From Halarcobacter sp. (GTDB lineage Bacteria; Campylobacterota; Campylobacteria; Campylobacterales; Arcobacteraceae), in the NCBI GenBank assembly GCA_030145305.1, contig JAQYVX010000012.1, positions 1 through 64,000 of the forward strand: a stretch of 64,000 nt of DNA. The letters run 5' to 3'. This document shows, piece after piece, positions 55,721 through 63,932 of the stretch; position 1 is the first letter of the stretch; each line of letters begins with the position of its first letter. The notes below the pieces were generated by a model, which did not search any database, was not told the origin of the DNA, and was given only the letters and a program-made list of their open reading frames with translations. Position numbers and translations under genes: made by a program.

Positions 55721-56143
55721 TTGAAATTTATAATTGATGACAAAGTAAAATTTAAACATTGTGATACAGCTGGGATTGTTTTTTATCCTAGATATTTTGA
55801 AATGCTAAATGATACTATTGAAGATTGGTTTGAAGTTTTAGGATTGCCTTTTTGTGAGTTGCACTCATCAAATACAGGAGTTCCTATGGTAAATATTGAG
55901 TGTAACTTTAAAAAACCAAGTTATTTAGGGGATGTACTCAAAAAAGAGCTAAGCATAATAAAACTTGGAAAAAGTTCTTGTACTCTAAAAATTGAGTTTA
56001 TTGGGAAAAAAGATGAAAGTTTAAGGGTAGAGTTTTTTTGTACTATTGTAAATATAGACCTTGCAAAAAAGACCTCAAGCTTTTGGAGTGATGAAATTAA
56101 AAATAAAATGAATAAATACTTACAAAATAAGGAAGAAAAATGA
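55721..56143 (+). CDS. 4-hydroxybenzoyl-CoA thioesterase-family hot-dog thioesterase
   Basis: Aroyl-CoA thioesterase of 140 residues starting at TTG (55721), with AAGGA 7 nt upstream. The motif FKHCDTAGIVFYPRYFEM contains the catalytic Asp15 of the 4HBT family, and the rest fits one hot-dog domain. It follows the aroyl-CoA hydroxylase by 3 nt, so it probably releases the free hydroxylated acid (gentisate or 5-hydroxyanthranilate) for the cupin dioxygenase. Its stop overlaps the porin start. Confidence 0.85.
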   Translation: MKFIIDDKVKFKHCDTAGIVFYPRYFEMLNDTIEDWFEVLGLPFCELHSSNTGVPMVNIECNFKKPSYLGDVLKKELSIIKLGKSSCTLKIEFIGKKDESLRVEFFCTIVNIDLAKKTSSFWSDEIKNKMNKYLQNKEEK

Positions 56144-57345
56144 AAAAGTTTACAACATTAAGTCTAGTTGCTTCAGTTGCGTTAAGTACGTCTTTGTATG
56201 CAGATACTTTATCAGAAGCATTCGCAAATTCAAAATTTAAAGGTGAATTGAAAACTGTTTATACAAAATCAAACTTTGATCCAGGCACACCTTCTTTACC
56301 TGCAAATGAAGATGATAGTGTTCTTGCAGTGGGGGGAAGTTTAAATGTTATCACTGGAAGTTTTTACGGACTAAAATTAGGTGGAACATTTCAAGCTTCA
56401 TCTGTAGTATCAGATACAGACCATAATGGAATTTTTGCAAATGATATGGATGTTTCCGGTGCAGTTTTATCAGAATCATACCTTGACTATTCACTTTCAA
56501 AAACAAATTTAAAAATAGGTAGACAATTTATTTTTACTCCACTTTTAAGTAGTTCTATTGATGGTAAATCATCTGAATCTATTATTAAAGATTCATTTGA
56601 AGCATATATCCTATCAAATACTGATATTCCTAATACTACCTTAGTTGCAGGATACGTCGATAAATATCAAGGAAAAACCAACGGAGATAGAGATGTTTCA
56701 AAATTTAATGATTTTCAAGATGGAGCATATACACTTTATGTAAAAAATACATCTATTAAAAATTTAACACTACAAGCCCAATATTTAGATGAAGATGGGG
56801 TTACTAATGCTACAGATAAAAATGCATTCTATTTTCAAGCTGATTATGCGCTAGGTGCTCATTTATTATCTGCACAATATTTAAGTTCTGAAGATAAAAC
56901 ACAAGCTTCAGATGCTCAAGATGGTACTATGTACGGGCTAAAAGCAATGGGTCCTTTAGGTATTGATAAATTAGGATACATTGTTGCTTTCAATTCAAGT
57001 ACAGATAAAAAAGCACCTGTATATACAGGAGCAGGAGCAGGTACAAGTGATACTCCATTTACAGCAATTCCTGTTAATGGTGGAGGAATTTCAACAAGAG
57101 CAGATACTGATACATTAGTTGGTGGAATTATTGTTCCAATAGCAGGAACAACAACAATCCCTTATGTAGGGAAATCATTTTCATCAACTCATCCCTTAGG
57201 TGATGTAACAGCAATGGGTGCTATGTTTATGTATCCAGTAAATAAAAATTTCTCAATCAAAGTAAATTTTGAACATGTTTCAATTGAAAAGATTGCTAAA
57301 GAAAATGCAGATACTGCAAGAATATATCTGTCATATAAGTTTTAG
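56140..57345 (+). CDS. Outer-membrane porin, probably substrate uptake
   Basis: Beta-barrel porin of 401 residues with a signal peptide cleaved after about residue 21 (SLYA|DTLSEAF), alternating beta-strand sequence and a C-terminal Phe (IYLSYKF), the signal for the BAM complex. It resembles OprD-type or epsilonproteobacterial porins. It overlaps the thioesterase stop codon and closes the operon, so it likely lets the aromatic substrate through the outer membrane; specificity is unknown. Confidence 0.78.
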   Translation: MKKFTTLSLVASVALSTSLYADTLSEAFANSKFKGELKTVYTKSNFDPGTPSLPANEDDSVLAVGGSLNVITGSFYGLKLGGTFQASSVVSDTDHNGIFANDMDVSGAVLSESYLDYSLSKTNLKIGRQFIFTPLLSSSIDGKSSESIIKDSFEAYILSNTDIPNTTLVAGYVDKYQGKTNGDRDVSKFNDFQDGAYTLYVKNTSIKNLTLQAQYLDEDGVTNATDKNAFYFQADYALGAHLLSAQYLSSEDKTQASDAQDGTMYGLKAMGPLGIDKLGYIVAFNSSTDKKAPVYTGAGAGTSDTPFTAIPVNGGGISTRADTDTLVGGIIVPIAGTTTIPYVGKSFSSTHPLGDVTAMGAMFMYPVNKNFSIKVNFEHVSIEKIAKENADTARIYLSYKF

Positions 57346-57359
57346 AAAGTAAAAGTAAA

Positions 57360-57403
57360 AACCACGAGAAAAATCTAAATTAGAGATTTATTAGCTCGTG
57401 GTT
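57360..57403 (+). terminator. Terminator of the catabolic operon
   Basis: AACCACGAG (57360-57368) and CTCGTGGTT (57395-57403) form a 9-bp outer stem enclosing a smaller AATCT/AGATT stem, just after the porin. The following sequence is only moderately T-rich. Confidence 0.55.
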
Positions 57404-57445
57404 AATACTTACATACACTTAAAATAATAAGCTAAGAGAAGTCAC

Positions 57446-57760
57446 CTATTTTGAAACTTCTCCAATTTTGTCTTCAACTGATTTTACCTTTTCTTCAAGC
57501 CTATTTTCATGACCCTCTCTAATATCAAAAGTAAGTGCTGCATAAACTCTTTTAGAACCTATTTCTTCAAGTTTTTCATAACACTTTGATACTAAGTTTA
57601 AAGCTTCTGACATTTTATTTGTTTCAATAACTGTAGACATTGCTGTTAATTTATATCTATAACCACTTTCTTTAATTACTTTTATTATTTGCGAAACTTC
57701 TTCACTTTTACTTTGACCATGATCTGTTGGAAACATAGCCATATTTAATAAAACTGACAT
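57446..57760 (-). CDS. MTH1187/YkoF-type thiamine-binding protein
   Basis: Small protein of 104 residues with the UPF0045 pattern: LLNMAMFPTDHG at the start, KESGYRYKLTAMSTVIET and a late VYAALTFDIREGHEN. Family members bind thiamine or its pyrimidine. It lies just beyond the catabolic operon on the opposite strand. A link to TPP supply for the IorA-like enzyme, or to the NMT1-type sensor at 61244-63838, is possible but speculative. No TPP riboswitch is visible upstream. Confidence 0.75.
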   Translation of the reverse strand: MSVLLNMAMFPTDHGQSKSEEVSQIIKVIKESGYRYKLTAMSTVIETNKMSEALNLVSKCYEKLEEIGSKRVYAALTFDIREGHENRLEEKVKSVEDKIGEVSK

Positions 57761-57817
57761 TTAAACTCCTAATTTTTTCTACTTCTTTTTCTATTCATTT
57801 TCTCACTTTTACTTATT

Positions 57818-58219
57818 CTACTCTTTATCAAGCCCATCAACAATAATTGCGCCCATTGAAGCTGGCATGGATATTACTATTACTCGTTTTATTGCAATTA
57901 TTGTATCAGTTAATAAAGGCAATTTATCAATTGAAAATAAAATTAATGATACAACTAAAAATGCGATTAGGTAAGCAATAAAAACTCTAAAAACAAAAGC
58001 ACATAGTTTATATTTTATATTCCCTTGAAATATACTTTGATAGGTATAAAAAGCTAAAAAACAAATGGATAAAAATAAAAGCGAAGATAAATTAATTAAG
58101 GGCAAGGTTTCACTTAATCTCCAAGCTTCTTCTGAAAATGATATTGGAATTGCTAAAGCAAAAGAGCCTATTGTTATTTGACTTGCATCTTCTAAATTAA
58201 AGCTTAGACTATTTCTCAT
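57818..58219 (-). CDS. DUF2391-like small integral membrane protein
   Basis: Membrane protein of 133 residues with four hydrophobic segments (about 15-30, 40-60, 75-98, 110-127). I prefer the ATG at 58219, with GAGG 9 nt upstream, over an upstream TTG that overlaps that site. The N-terminal segment ITIGSFALAIPISFSEEAW resembles the DUF2391/TIGR02587 family. Function is unknown, and neighbours give no clear hint. Confidence 0.55.
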   Translation of the reverse strand: MRNSLSFNLEDASQITIGSFALAIPISFSEEAWRLSETLPLINLSSLLFLSICFLAFYTYQSIFQGNIKYKLCAFVFRVFIAYLIAFLVVSLILFSIDKLPLLTDTIIAIKRVIVISMPASMGAIIVDGLDKE

Positions 58220-58275
58220 TTGTATATACCTCAATTTTATTTTTACAATTTTTTTACATTTTGTATAAAAATAAT

Positions 58276-58427
58276 CTTTTAACTAATTTTTTATATATGA
58301 ATTGTTTATAGTCGTGAGTTTAACTAAATATATATCAAAATGATATTAGTTAAAAGAATAGTCAATATTATTAAAAAAAATTAATGTCATTTTTACATAA
58401 TTTTTGATAATATTTACAAGTTTAACT
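58276..58427. repeat. Four TTTAACTA-type motifs upstream of a small gene
   Basis: CTTTTAACTAAT (58276-58287) and its exact reverse complement ATTAGTTAAAAG (58345-58356) flank a third copy, TTTAACTAA (58319-58327); a fourth, TTTAACTA, is at 58420-58427 just before the ribosome binding site at 58446. The region between the divergent genes (58220-58445) otherwise holds no gene. It looks like a multi-site operator. Confidence 0.45.
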
Positions 58428-58445
58428 ATTAAAAAAAGGAGCAAT

Positions 58446-58784
58446 ATGCAATTAGATATATCACCTGAGGTTTTGTTATCACAACTTGGATATGCAAAAA
58501 GTGATTCTTCACTAAAACAAGCCGAACAAGTTATGAATCAAACAAAAGATTTCAGTAAATTTTCTAAACATATAATTAGTTTAAATGACCATTTAAAAAA
58601 AATGAATGCTTATGTTACATTGTCTAATTCATCTGATTACTTAAAAATCAAATGTGATGAAAATGATGCAAATGAGATAATCGAAGAGTTCCATCATGAG
58701 GTTTCAATTTGGGCAGATAAATATAATATTGATTTACAAAAACTTGATAATAAACTTGTATATTACATACTAGGCGCAAATTAA
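58446..58784 (+). CDS. Small protein of unknown function
   Basis: I chose the ATG at 58446 because AAAAAGGAG lies directly upstream. It gives 112 residues starting MQLDISPEVLLSQLGYAKSD, acidic and predicted mostly helical, with no signal peptide, transmembrane segment or cysteine-rich motif. I do not recognise the family. It is single, preceded by repeated TTTAACTA motifs and followed by a strong palindromic terminator, so it seems a separately regulated unit. Confidence 0.65.
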   Translation: MQLDISPEVLLSQLGYAKSDSSLKQAEQVMNQTKDFSKFSKHIISLNDHLKKMNAYVTLSNSSDYLKIKCDENDANEIIEEFHHEVSIWADKYNIDLQKLDNKLVYYILGAN

Positions 58785-58785
58785 A

Positions 58786-58817
58786 TTATAAAGATATCTT
58801 TTAAGATATCTTTATAA
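58786..58817. terminator. Bidirectional terminator between the small gene and msrBA
   Basis: The 15-nt arms at 58786-58800 and 58803-58817 are exact reverse complements with a 2-nt spacer (core AAGATATCTT repeated). It lies between convergent genes. Confidence 0.7.
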
Positions 58818-58822
58818 CAAAC

Positions 58823-59680
58823 TTACTTAAAAATTTTTCTATATGTGTGGCAGTATGGAGTTTTTCCAGTTCTTTTATAATAATCTTGATGATACTCTTC
58901 AGCTTCATAAAATGTAGAAGCTTCATGTAAAGAAGTTGCAACTTTATAATTCATATCTTCTAACTCATCTACAAGTTCAAGTGCAGCTGTTTTTTGGACA
59001 TCACATAAGTAAAAAATTGCAGAAAGATATTGATTTCCGATATCTGGACCTTGTCCATCAACTTGTGAAAAGTTGTGAATTTCAAAAAATAACTTAGCTA
59101 ATTCTCTAAAAGATACTTGGCACTCATCATATTCAACTCTTACAACTTCAAGATGTCCTGTTCTACCAGTAGAAACGGCCTGATAATCAGGATTTTCAGT
59201 ATGTCCACCCATATATCCAGAAACTGCTGAATGGACGCCTTTAAGGTTTTTAAAATGATGCTCTACTCCCCAAAAGCATCCAGCTGCAAAATATGCAAAG
59301 CCATGTTTCTCACAACAATTTTCAATACTTTTAAAAGTTAAAGAAGTAGAGTTTACACAATGTCTTATATTCTTATCAGTAAAGCCCTCATTTTCAAATA
59401 CATGTCCTAAATGAGCATTACAATTTGAGCAAACTACTTCAACTCTTCTTCCATCTTTATCTGTAACTTTTTTAATCGCACCATCAATTTCATCATCAAA
59501 ACTAGGCCAGCCACAACCAGAACTAAATTTGTTTTCAGATTTATAAAGTATAGAATCACATTTTTTACACTTATAAACACCTTTTTCATAGAAATCATTA
59601 TATTTTCCAGAAAAAGGTTTTTCTGTTCCTTTTTGCTCAATTACATAGGCCTCTTCAGGAGTTAGTTCATTAAAATTCAT
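58823..59680 (-). CDS. msrBA: Bifunctional methionine sulfoxide reductase, MsrB-MsrA fusion
   Basis: Repairs both stereoisomers of methionine sulfoxide. The 285-residue protein has an N-terminal MsrB domain (about 1-120) with zinc cysteines CKKC and CSNC, SGCGWPSF and the catalytic RHCVNSTSL. A C-terminal MsrA domain (about 125-285) with the catalytic GCFWGVEHHF and GHLEVVRVEYD follows. There is no signal peptide, so it is cytoplasmic. The order is B then A. Confidence 0.95.
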   Translation of the reverse strand: MNFNELTPEEAYVIEQKGTEKPFSGKYNDFYEKGVYKCKKCDSILYKSENKFSSGCGWPSFDDEIDGAIKKVTDKDGRRVEVVCSNCNAHLGHVFENEGFTDKNIRHCVNSTSLTFKSIENCCEKHGFAYFAAGCFWGVEHHFKNLKGVHSAVSGYMGGHTENPDYQAVSTGRTGHLEVVRVEYDECQVSFRELAKLFFEIHNFSQVDGQGPDIGNQYLSAIFYLCDVQKTAALELVDELEDMNYKVATSLHEASTFYEAEEYHQDYYKRTGKTPYCHTYRKIFK

Positions 59681-59814
59681 ATTTGCCTCAATGTTAAATT
59701 ATTAGGGAATGTTATCTAAAGAATAAAAGCTAGTGATTAAAATAAAAAATAACTAATTTCCTTTAGTTTCTTTTAAATATATTTAGTCTAAAAGCTTATA
59801 GAAATCTTTATCTA

Positions 59815-60429
59815 CTATTGAACTTCAAATCTTTGTTCTAGTAAAACTTTTCCTTTTTCTAATATTTTTCCTACAAAAATATCACCTGTGTTAAACTCAC
59901 CAACACCTTTAGGCGTTCCACTCATTAAAATATCTCCATCTTCAAAAGAAGAAAAAGTTAAAAGTTCATCTATAATCTCTTGTGGCTTGTTAATCATAAG
60001 TTCAACTCCACCTTTTTGCTTAAGCTCATTATTAATATATAATTCTACTTCCAAATCTTTAATATTTGAATTAAAACTTACAAACTTTGAGAATACAGCA
60101 GCTGCATTAAAACATTTTGCTCTTTCCCAAGGAAGTCCTTTTTTCTTTAATTTACTTTGAACTTCTCTTAAAGTTAAATCAAGTCCAAATCCTACTGCGT
60201 TTATTTTATTTTCTTCTATTAAAAAAGAGATTTCAGCTTCATAATGACAAGATCTATTTCCTTTTGGAAAAACTAAAGTATTACTAATAGAAGAGTTTGG
60301 TTTAAAAAAGAAAACTGGTTCTTCTGGAGTCTCATTATTTAACTCAGCTATATGTTCTGCATAATTTCTTCCAATACATACAACTTTTGAAGGAAATATT
60401 TCTCTATCATTTATTATTATTGCATTCAC
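59815..60429 (-). CDS. Small FAH-family hydrolase, FAHD1-like
   Basis: Single-domain fumarylacetoacetate hydrolase-family protein of 204 residues: VVCIGRNYAEHIAEL, FFFKPNSSI, CHYEAEISFLIEENK with acidic metal ligands, and SGTPKGVGEFNTGD. Relatives act as acylpyruvases or oxaloacetate decarboxylases. It is distinct from the operon copy at 52029-52958 in lacking the N-terminal domain, and it is separated from it, so it is probably housekeeping. Confidence 0.8.
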   Translation of the reverse strand: MNAIIINDREIFPSKVVCIGRNYAEHIAELNNETPEEPVFFFKPNSSISNTLVFPKGNRSCHYEAEISFLIEENKINAVGFGLDLTLREVQSKLKKKGLPWERAKCFNAAAVFSKFVSFNSNIKDLEVELYINNELKQKGGVELMINKPQEIIDELLTFSSFEDGDILMSGTPKGVGEFNTGDIFVGKILEKGKVLLEQRFEVQ

Positions 60430-60445
60430 TATAATACCTTTTAAA

Positions 60446-60483
60446 AAATTTCATAATGATACACTAACAAAGATATGAAATTT
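60446..60483 (-). terminator. Weak terminator after the NUDIX gene
   Basis: AAATTTCAT (60446-60454) and ATGAAATTT (60475-60483) form a 9-bp stem with a 20-nt loop; on the minus strand it runs into TTTTTT. The large AT-only stem makes this uncertain. Confidence 0.4.
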
Positions 60484-60535
60484 CTAAAAATACTTTGTAT
60501 AGGAAGTTAAGTAAACATTGATAAAGTTAATAGTT

Positions 60536-61189
60536 TTAATACTTCTTCAATAAATCATTTATAATAACAGCAGTAAGTCCCCAAATAACTTCATTATCAT
60601 ATTTATAAACCCAAACTTTGTGACGCTTATGTCCCCAAGGTTTATGATAAGTTTGAGGAAGACCTAATTCTTCAACAGGGAAATGAACTTCTTTTTCCCC
60701 ATTTTCATCTACAGTAAAAGGATGGACTTCATATTTTAAAGTATATTCTTCAGGTGCATTTTCTTTAAAAAATCTTAAAGGAATAAGAATTGTTCTTTCA
60801 ACTTCATTTTTATCAATTATCATCTTGTCAATAGCTTCTTTTTTTATAACACCAACAAAAGGTTCAATAACCGCACCAATTGGAGCTACATAAGTATCTA
60901 ATTGGCCTAATATCTTTATATCTTTTTTCTTGATTCCTAATTCTTCTTTTGTTTCTCTAAGAGCTGTATGCATAAAAGATTTATCACAATCTTCATATCC
61001 ACCTCCTGGAAAACAAATATCTCCACCTTGTCTTATATGAGCAGCTCTTTTTTGAAATAATAAATAGTATTCTTTATCTATTTTTATAAGTGGAACTAAA
61101 ACCGCCGAATTGAAATATCTATCTCTTCCCATAACATTAACATCTAGGGGTAAATTTTTTATAAATTGTTTAAATTGTTTTTTATTCAT
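60536..61189 (-). CDS. NUDIX hydrolase, CoA pyrophosphatase type
   Basis: NUDIX protein of 217 residues with the CoA-pyrophosphatase signature: LLFQKRAAHIRQGGDICFPG preceding the Nudix box GGYEDCDKSFMHTALRETKEELGI. It would cleave CoA or other CoA species to phosphopantetheine and 3',5'-ADP. It stands alone on the minus strand. The assignment to the CoA subgroup is by motif, not by experiment. Confidence 0.82.
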   Translation of the reverse strand: MNKKQFKQFIKNLPLDVNVMGRDRYFNSAVLVPLIKIDKEYYLLFQKRAAHIRQGGDICFPGGGYEDCDKSFMHTALRETKEELGIKKKDIKILGQLDTYVAPIGAVIEPFVGVIKKEAIDKMIIDKNEVERTILIPLRFFKENAPEEYTLKYEVHPFTVDENGEKEVHFPVEELGLPQTYHKPWGHKRHKVWVYKYDNEVIWGLTAVIINDLLKKY

Positions 61190-61243
61190 ATTCGCTTTTC
61201 TGTATATTATTAATTTAGTATAACAAACTTTGAGTTAATGTCA

Positions 61244-63838
61244 CTATATTTCAATTGTAATTGTAGTTAAAGTACCTTTGTAAGTTTTTCCTTCATACTC
61301 AAAACTAGTGTTCTTTGTATCAATTTCCCCATCCATATGTTTTGATAATATCTCTTGACACATAAAAAGTCCTATGCCTGTACCATGATATTCATGCTTT
61401 GTTGTGAAATATGGTTCATATATTTTTGATAAAACACTATCTGATATTCCACCAGCGTTATCTTTTATTTCAATAATTAAAGTTTTTGCAACTTTTTTTG
61501 CATCAATAAAAATAAATCGTTCTTCTTCTTTATTTAAATCAAAAGCTTCTCTTGAATTATTCAAAATATTAATTAAGATTTGCATCAATTCACTTTCATA
61601 AGATATTATTTCCACATCAACTATATTTTCTATAATATTTATTTTTCCATTAGATCTGTTATAATCAAAAACTTTTAATGTCTTTTCTATAACATTCTTA
61701 CTGCTAAGTAAGTCTTTACGACTACTAGATTTGAAAAAATTCATAAGTGAATTAATAGTATTTGAAAGATCAGCAGAGGTTTGAACAATTAAAGTTAAGG
61801 TTTCATCTAAAAATTTATCATCAATATGCCCTTTTAAATCTTTTTGTAATTTCAAGCCACTAGCTCCTGTTGAAATTATAGATAAAGGTTGTCTCCATTG
61901 ATGAGCAATATTTTGAATCATTTCACCCATTGCTACCATTTTTGCCTGTTTTGTTAAAAGTATATCTTTTCTTAGATTTTCAGAAACTTCTTTTTCAACT
62001 TTTTTTTCAAGTTCATTATTAACCTTTTGTAAAGCTAAGGTCTTTTCTTCCACTTTTTCTTTTAGTGTTTTATTCATATTTTTTAATACTTTTTGTCGAT
62101 ATAAAACAGCTAATATAATTATTAAAAAGATAAAACCAAACTTATATAAAGTTTTGTAATCAAACTCTTTTTTATACTCTATCACTGACCATTTTTGAGT
62201 AATGTTGTCAGTTTCATTTTTTGTTATACTTGAAATACTTTTATTTATTATAGAGAGTAATATTTTGTCATTTTTTGCAACTGCAATTGAAATAGGTAAA
62301 GAGTAGTCTAGTTTTCCTGAAATTTTTAATTTTCCTAAGTAATTACTTTGAATCCTTGTAACAGTAGAATGTAATAAATCAGTATATGCAAAAACTTCTG
62401 AATCTATAACTTTTTGAAAAGCCTCTTCGGGATTTTTCATTTCTACAAACTTAGAATTAGGATAATTCTTTTTTAATAATTTAGAGTATGGATATTTAGT
62501 AGAAATAGCAATTTCTTTCTCTTTTAAACTTGAAATATCATCTATAAAACTAGCATCAGGTGAAGTAACTAAAGCAAAAGAGATGCTAGTATATGGTTTT
62601 GACAAATTTACATACTCTTTACTTTCATCATTTTCACTAAAAGAAGAAATAATTTCACATTTACCATTTTTTAAAAACTCTAAAGACTCATCAAAAGTTT
62701 TTGTTTTGATAAATTTATAATCTAATTTTGATTTTTCTGAAAATAATTTTATATAATCTGAACCTGCACCTTCAAATACTCCATTTTGAATAAAACTATA
62801 AGGCTTTAAATCAGGAACAACACACATTTTAATTTCTTTTTTATTAAGAATATACTCTTTTTCATCTTTTGAAAAATCTATTTTTCCAATAATATTTTTA
62901 TATAAAACAAACTTATTTAAGTCTATTTTTGTAGGAGCTAAACCCATTACATTATATAAATCAAAAATTCTTTGAATTTTTTCTGGTTTAATTTCACCTA
63001 AATTATTCGAATCTGTATAAGATAACTTTTTTAAAACTTTTCCCTCAAAAATCAAAGCATCTAAAGGTATATTTTGACTGTTGTAATTTTCATACATATA
63101 AGTTGCTGTTTCTTCAATATTAGAATAAGCATATTCCCAACCTCTTATAGAAGCTTCTTTAAAAGCTAAAACTGTAGACAAATCATTTTTTATTTTATCT
63201 TCATGCGTAAATAAAAAATCACTATACATATCAAAACCATAATCGTGTGGACTAAATACATTATATTCAATACCAAGTTTTTCTAAATCAAAAGGAGTTT
63301 TTGATAAATATGCTGAGATTATATCTGTCTTATTATTTACTAAATCCATAATATCATGGCTATGTTTTATAAAATTTAAATCTCTAAGATTCATTCCTTT
63401 TGAAAGAATCATTGATTTAATTGATACTTCACTAGCATCATCTATTGTAGTCATTATTCTTTTTTTAAGGAAATCTTGAATTTTATTAATATTAGATTCT
63501 TTTTTAGCAAGAAGTACAAGTGGTGATTCTTGAAAAAGAGCATATAAAGCTACAAGCTTTTTGCCTGCAACTCTTTGTAAAATTAATGTTTCTCTACCTA
63601 CTCCAAAGTCTACTTTTTTTTCATCAACTTCTGATGAAACATCAAGACCAAAAGTAAAAGGCCTAATTTCTACATCAAGACCATACTTTTCATAAAAACC
63701 CTTCTGTTTTGCCATATAATAACCAGCAAATTGGAATTGATCAAACCAAGAAAGTTGTATTGTTACTTTTTTTAATTCTTTTGCAAGAAGAGTCGCTGGT
63801 AATAAAAACATTATTAATAAAAGTAAACACTTCTTCAT
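61244..63838 (-). CDS. Hybrid NMT1/THI5 and SBP3 periplasmic-binding sensor histidine kinase
   Basis: Orphan transmembrane sensor kinase of 864 residues. A signal peptide (1-19) precedes an NMT1/THI5-like binding domain (about 22-315, QLSWFDQFQFAGYYMAKQKG), the fold that binds thiamine pyrimidine and similar nitrogenous ligands. A bacterial extracellular type 3 domain (about 335-555) follows, then one transmembrane helix (566-580), a coiled coil and a kinase with H-box AHQWRQPLS (His646), N-box NILNNSREAF and GTGIGLFM. No response regulator is adjacent. A CCAAGG Shine-Dalgarno precedes the ATG. Confidence 0.85.
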   Translation of the reverse strand: MKKCLLLLIMFLLPATLLAKELKKVTIQLSWFDQFQFAGYYMAKQKGFYEKYGLDVEIRPFTFGLDVSSEVDEKKVDFGVGRETLILQRVAGKKLVALYALFQESPLVLLAKKESNINKIQDFLKKRIMTTIDDASEVSIKSMILSKGMNLRDLNFIKHSHDIMDLVNNKTDIISAYLSKTPFDLEKLGIEYNVFSPHDYGFDMYSDFLFTHEDKIKNDLSTVLAFKEASIRGWEYAYSNIEETATYMYENYNSQNIPLDALIFEGKVLKKLSYTDSNNLGEIKPEKIQRIFDLYNVMGLAPTKIDLNKFVLYKNIIGKIDFSKDEKEYILNKKEIKMCVVPDLKPYSFIQNGVFEGAGSDYIKLFSEKSKLDYKFIKTKTFDESLEFLKNGKCEIISSFSENDESKEYVNLSKPYTSISFALVTSPDASFIDDISSLKEKEIAISTKYPYSKLLKKNYPNSKFVEMKNPEEAFQKVIDSEVFAYTDLLHSTVTRIQSNYLGKLKISGKLDYSLPISIAVAKNDKILLSIINKSISSITKNETDNITQKWSVIEYKKEFDYKTLYKFGFIFLIIILAVLYRQKVLKNMNKTLKEKVEEKTLALQKVNNELEKKVEKEVSENLRKDILLTKQAKMVAMGEMIQNIAHQWRQPLSIISTGASGLKLQKDLKGHIDDKFLDETLTLIVQTSADLSNTINSLMNFFKSSSRKDLLSSKNVIEKTLKVFDYNRSNGKINIIENIVDVEIISYESELMQILINILNNSREAFDLNKEEERFIFIDAKKVAKTLIIEIKDNAGGISDSVLSKIYEPYFTTKHEYHGTGIGLFMCQEILSKHMDGEIDTKNTSFEYEGKTYKGTLTTITIEI

Positions 63839-63894
63839 GTATAACCTTGGTATGATATTTCAATAAAAGAATAACTAAAGATAAATAAAAAAAT

Positions 63895-63924
63895 AATGAA
63901 TGTTACTTTTTTGTAACATTCATT
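63895..63924 (-). terminator. Terminator of purH
   Basis: AATGAATGTTAC (63895-63906) and GTAACATTCATT (63913-63924) form a perfect 12-bp stem with a T6 loop; on the minus strand a T-rich run follows. It lies just after the purH stop. Confidence 0.8.
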
Positions 63925-63932
63925 TATTTAGA

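Noticed and set aside
57761-57817. Possible TPP riboswitch before the thiamine-binding-type gene
   Set aside because: The leader is too short and lacks the conserved riboswitch segments.
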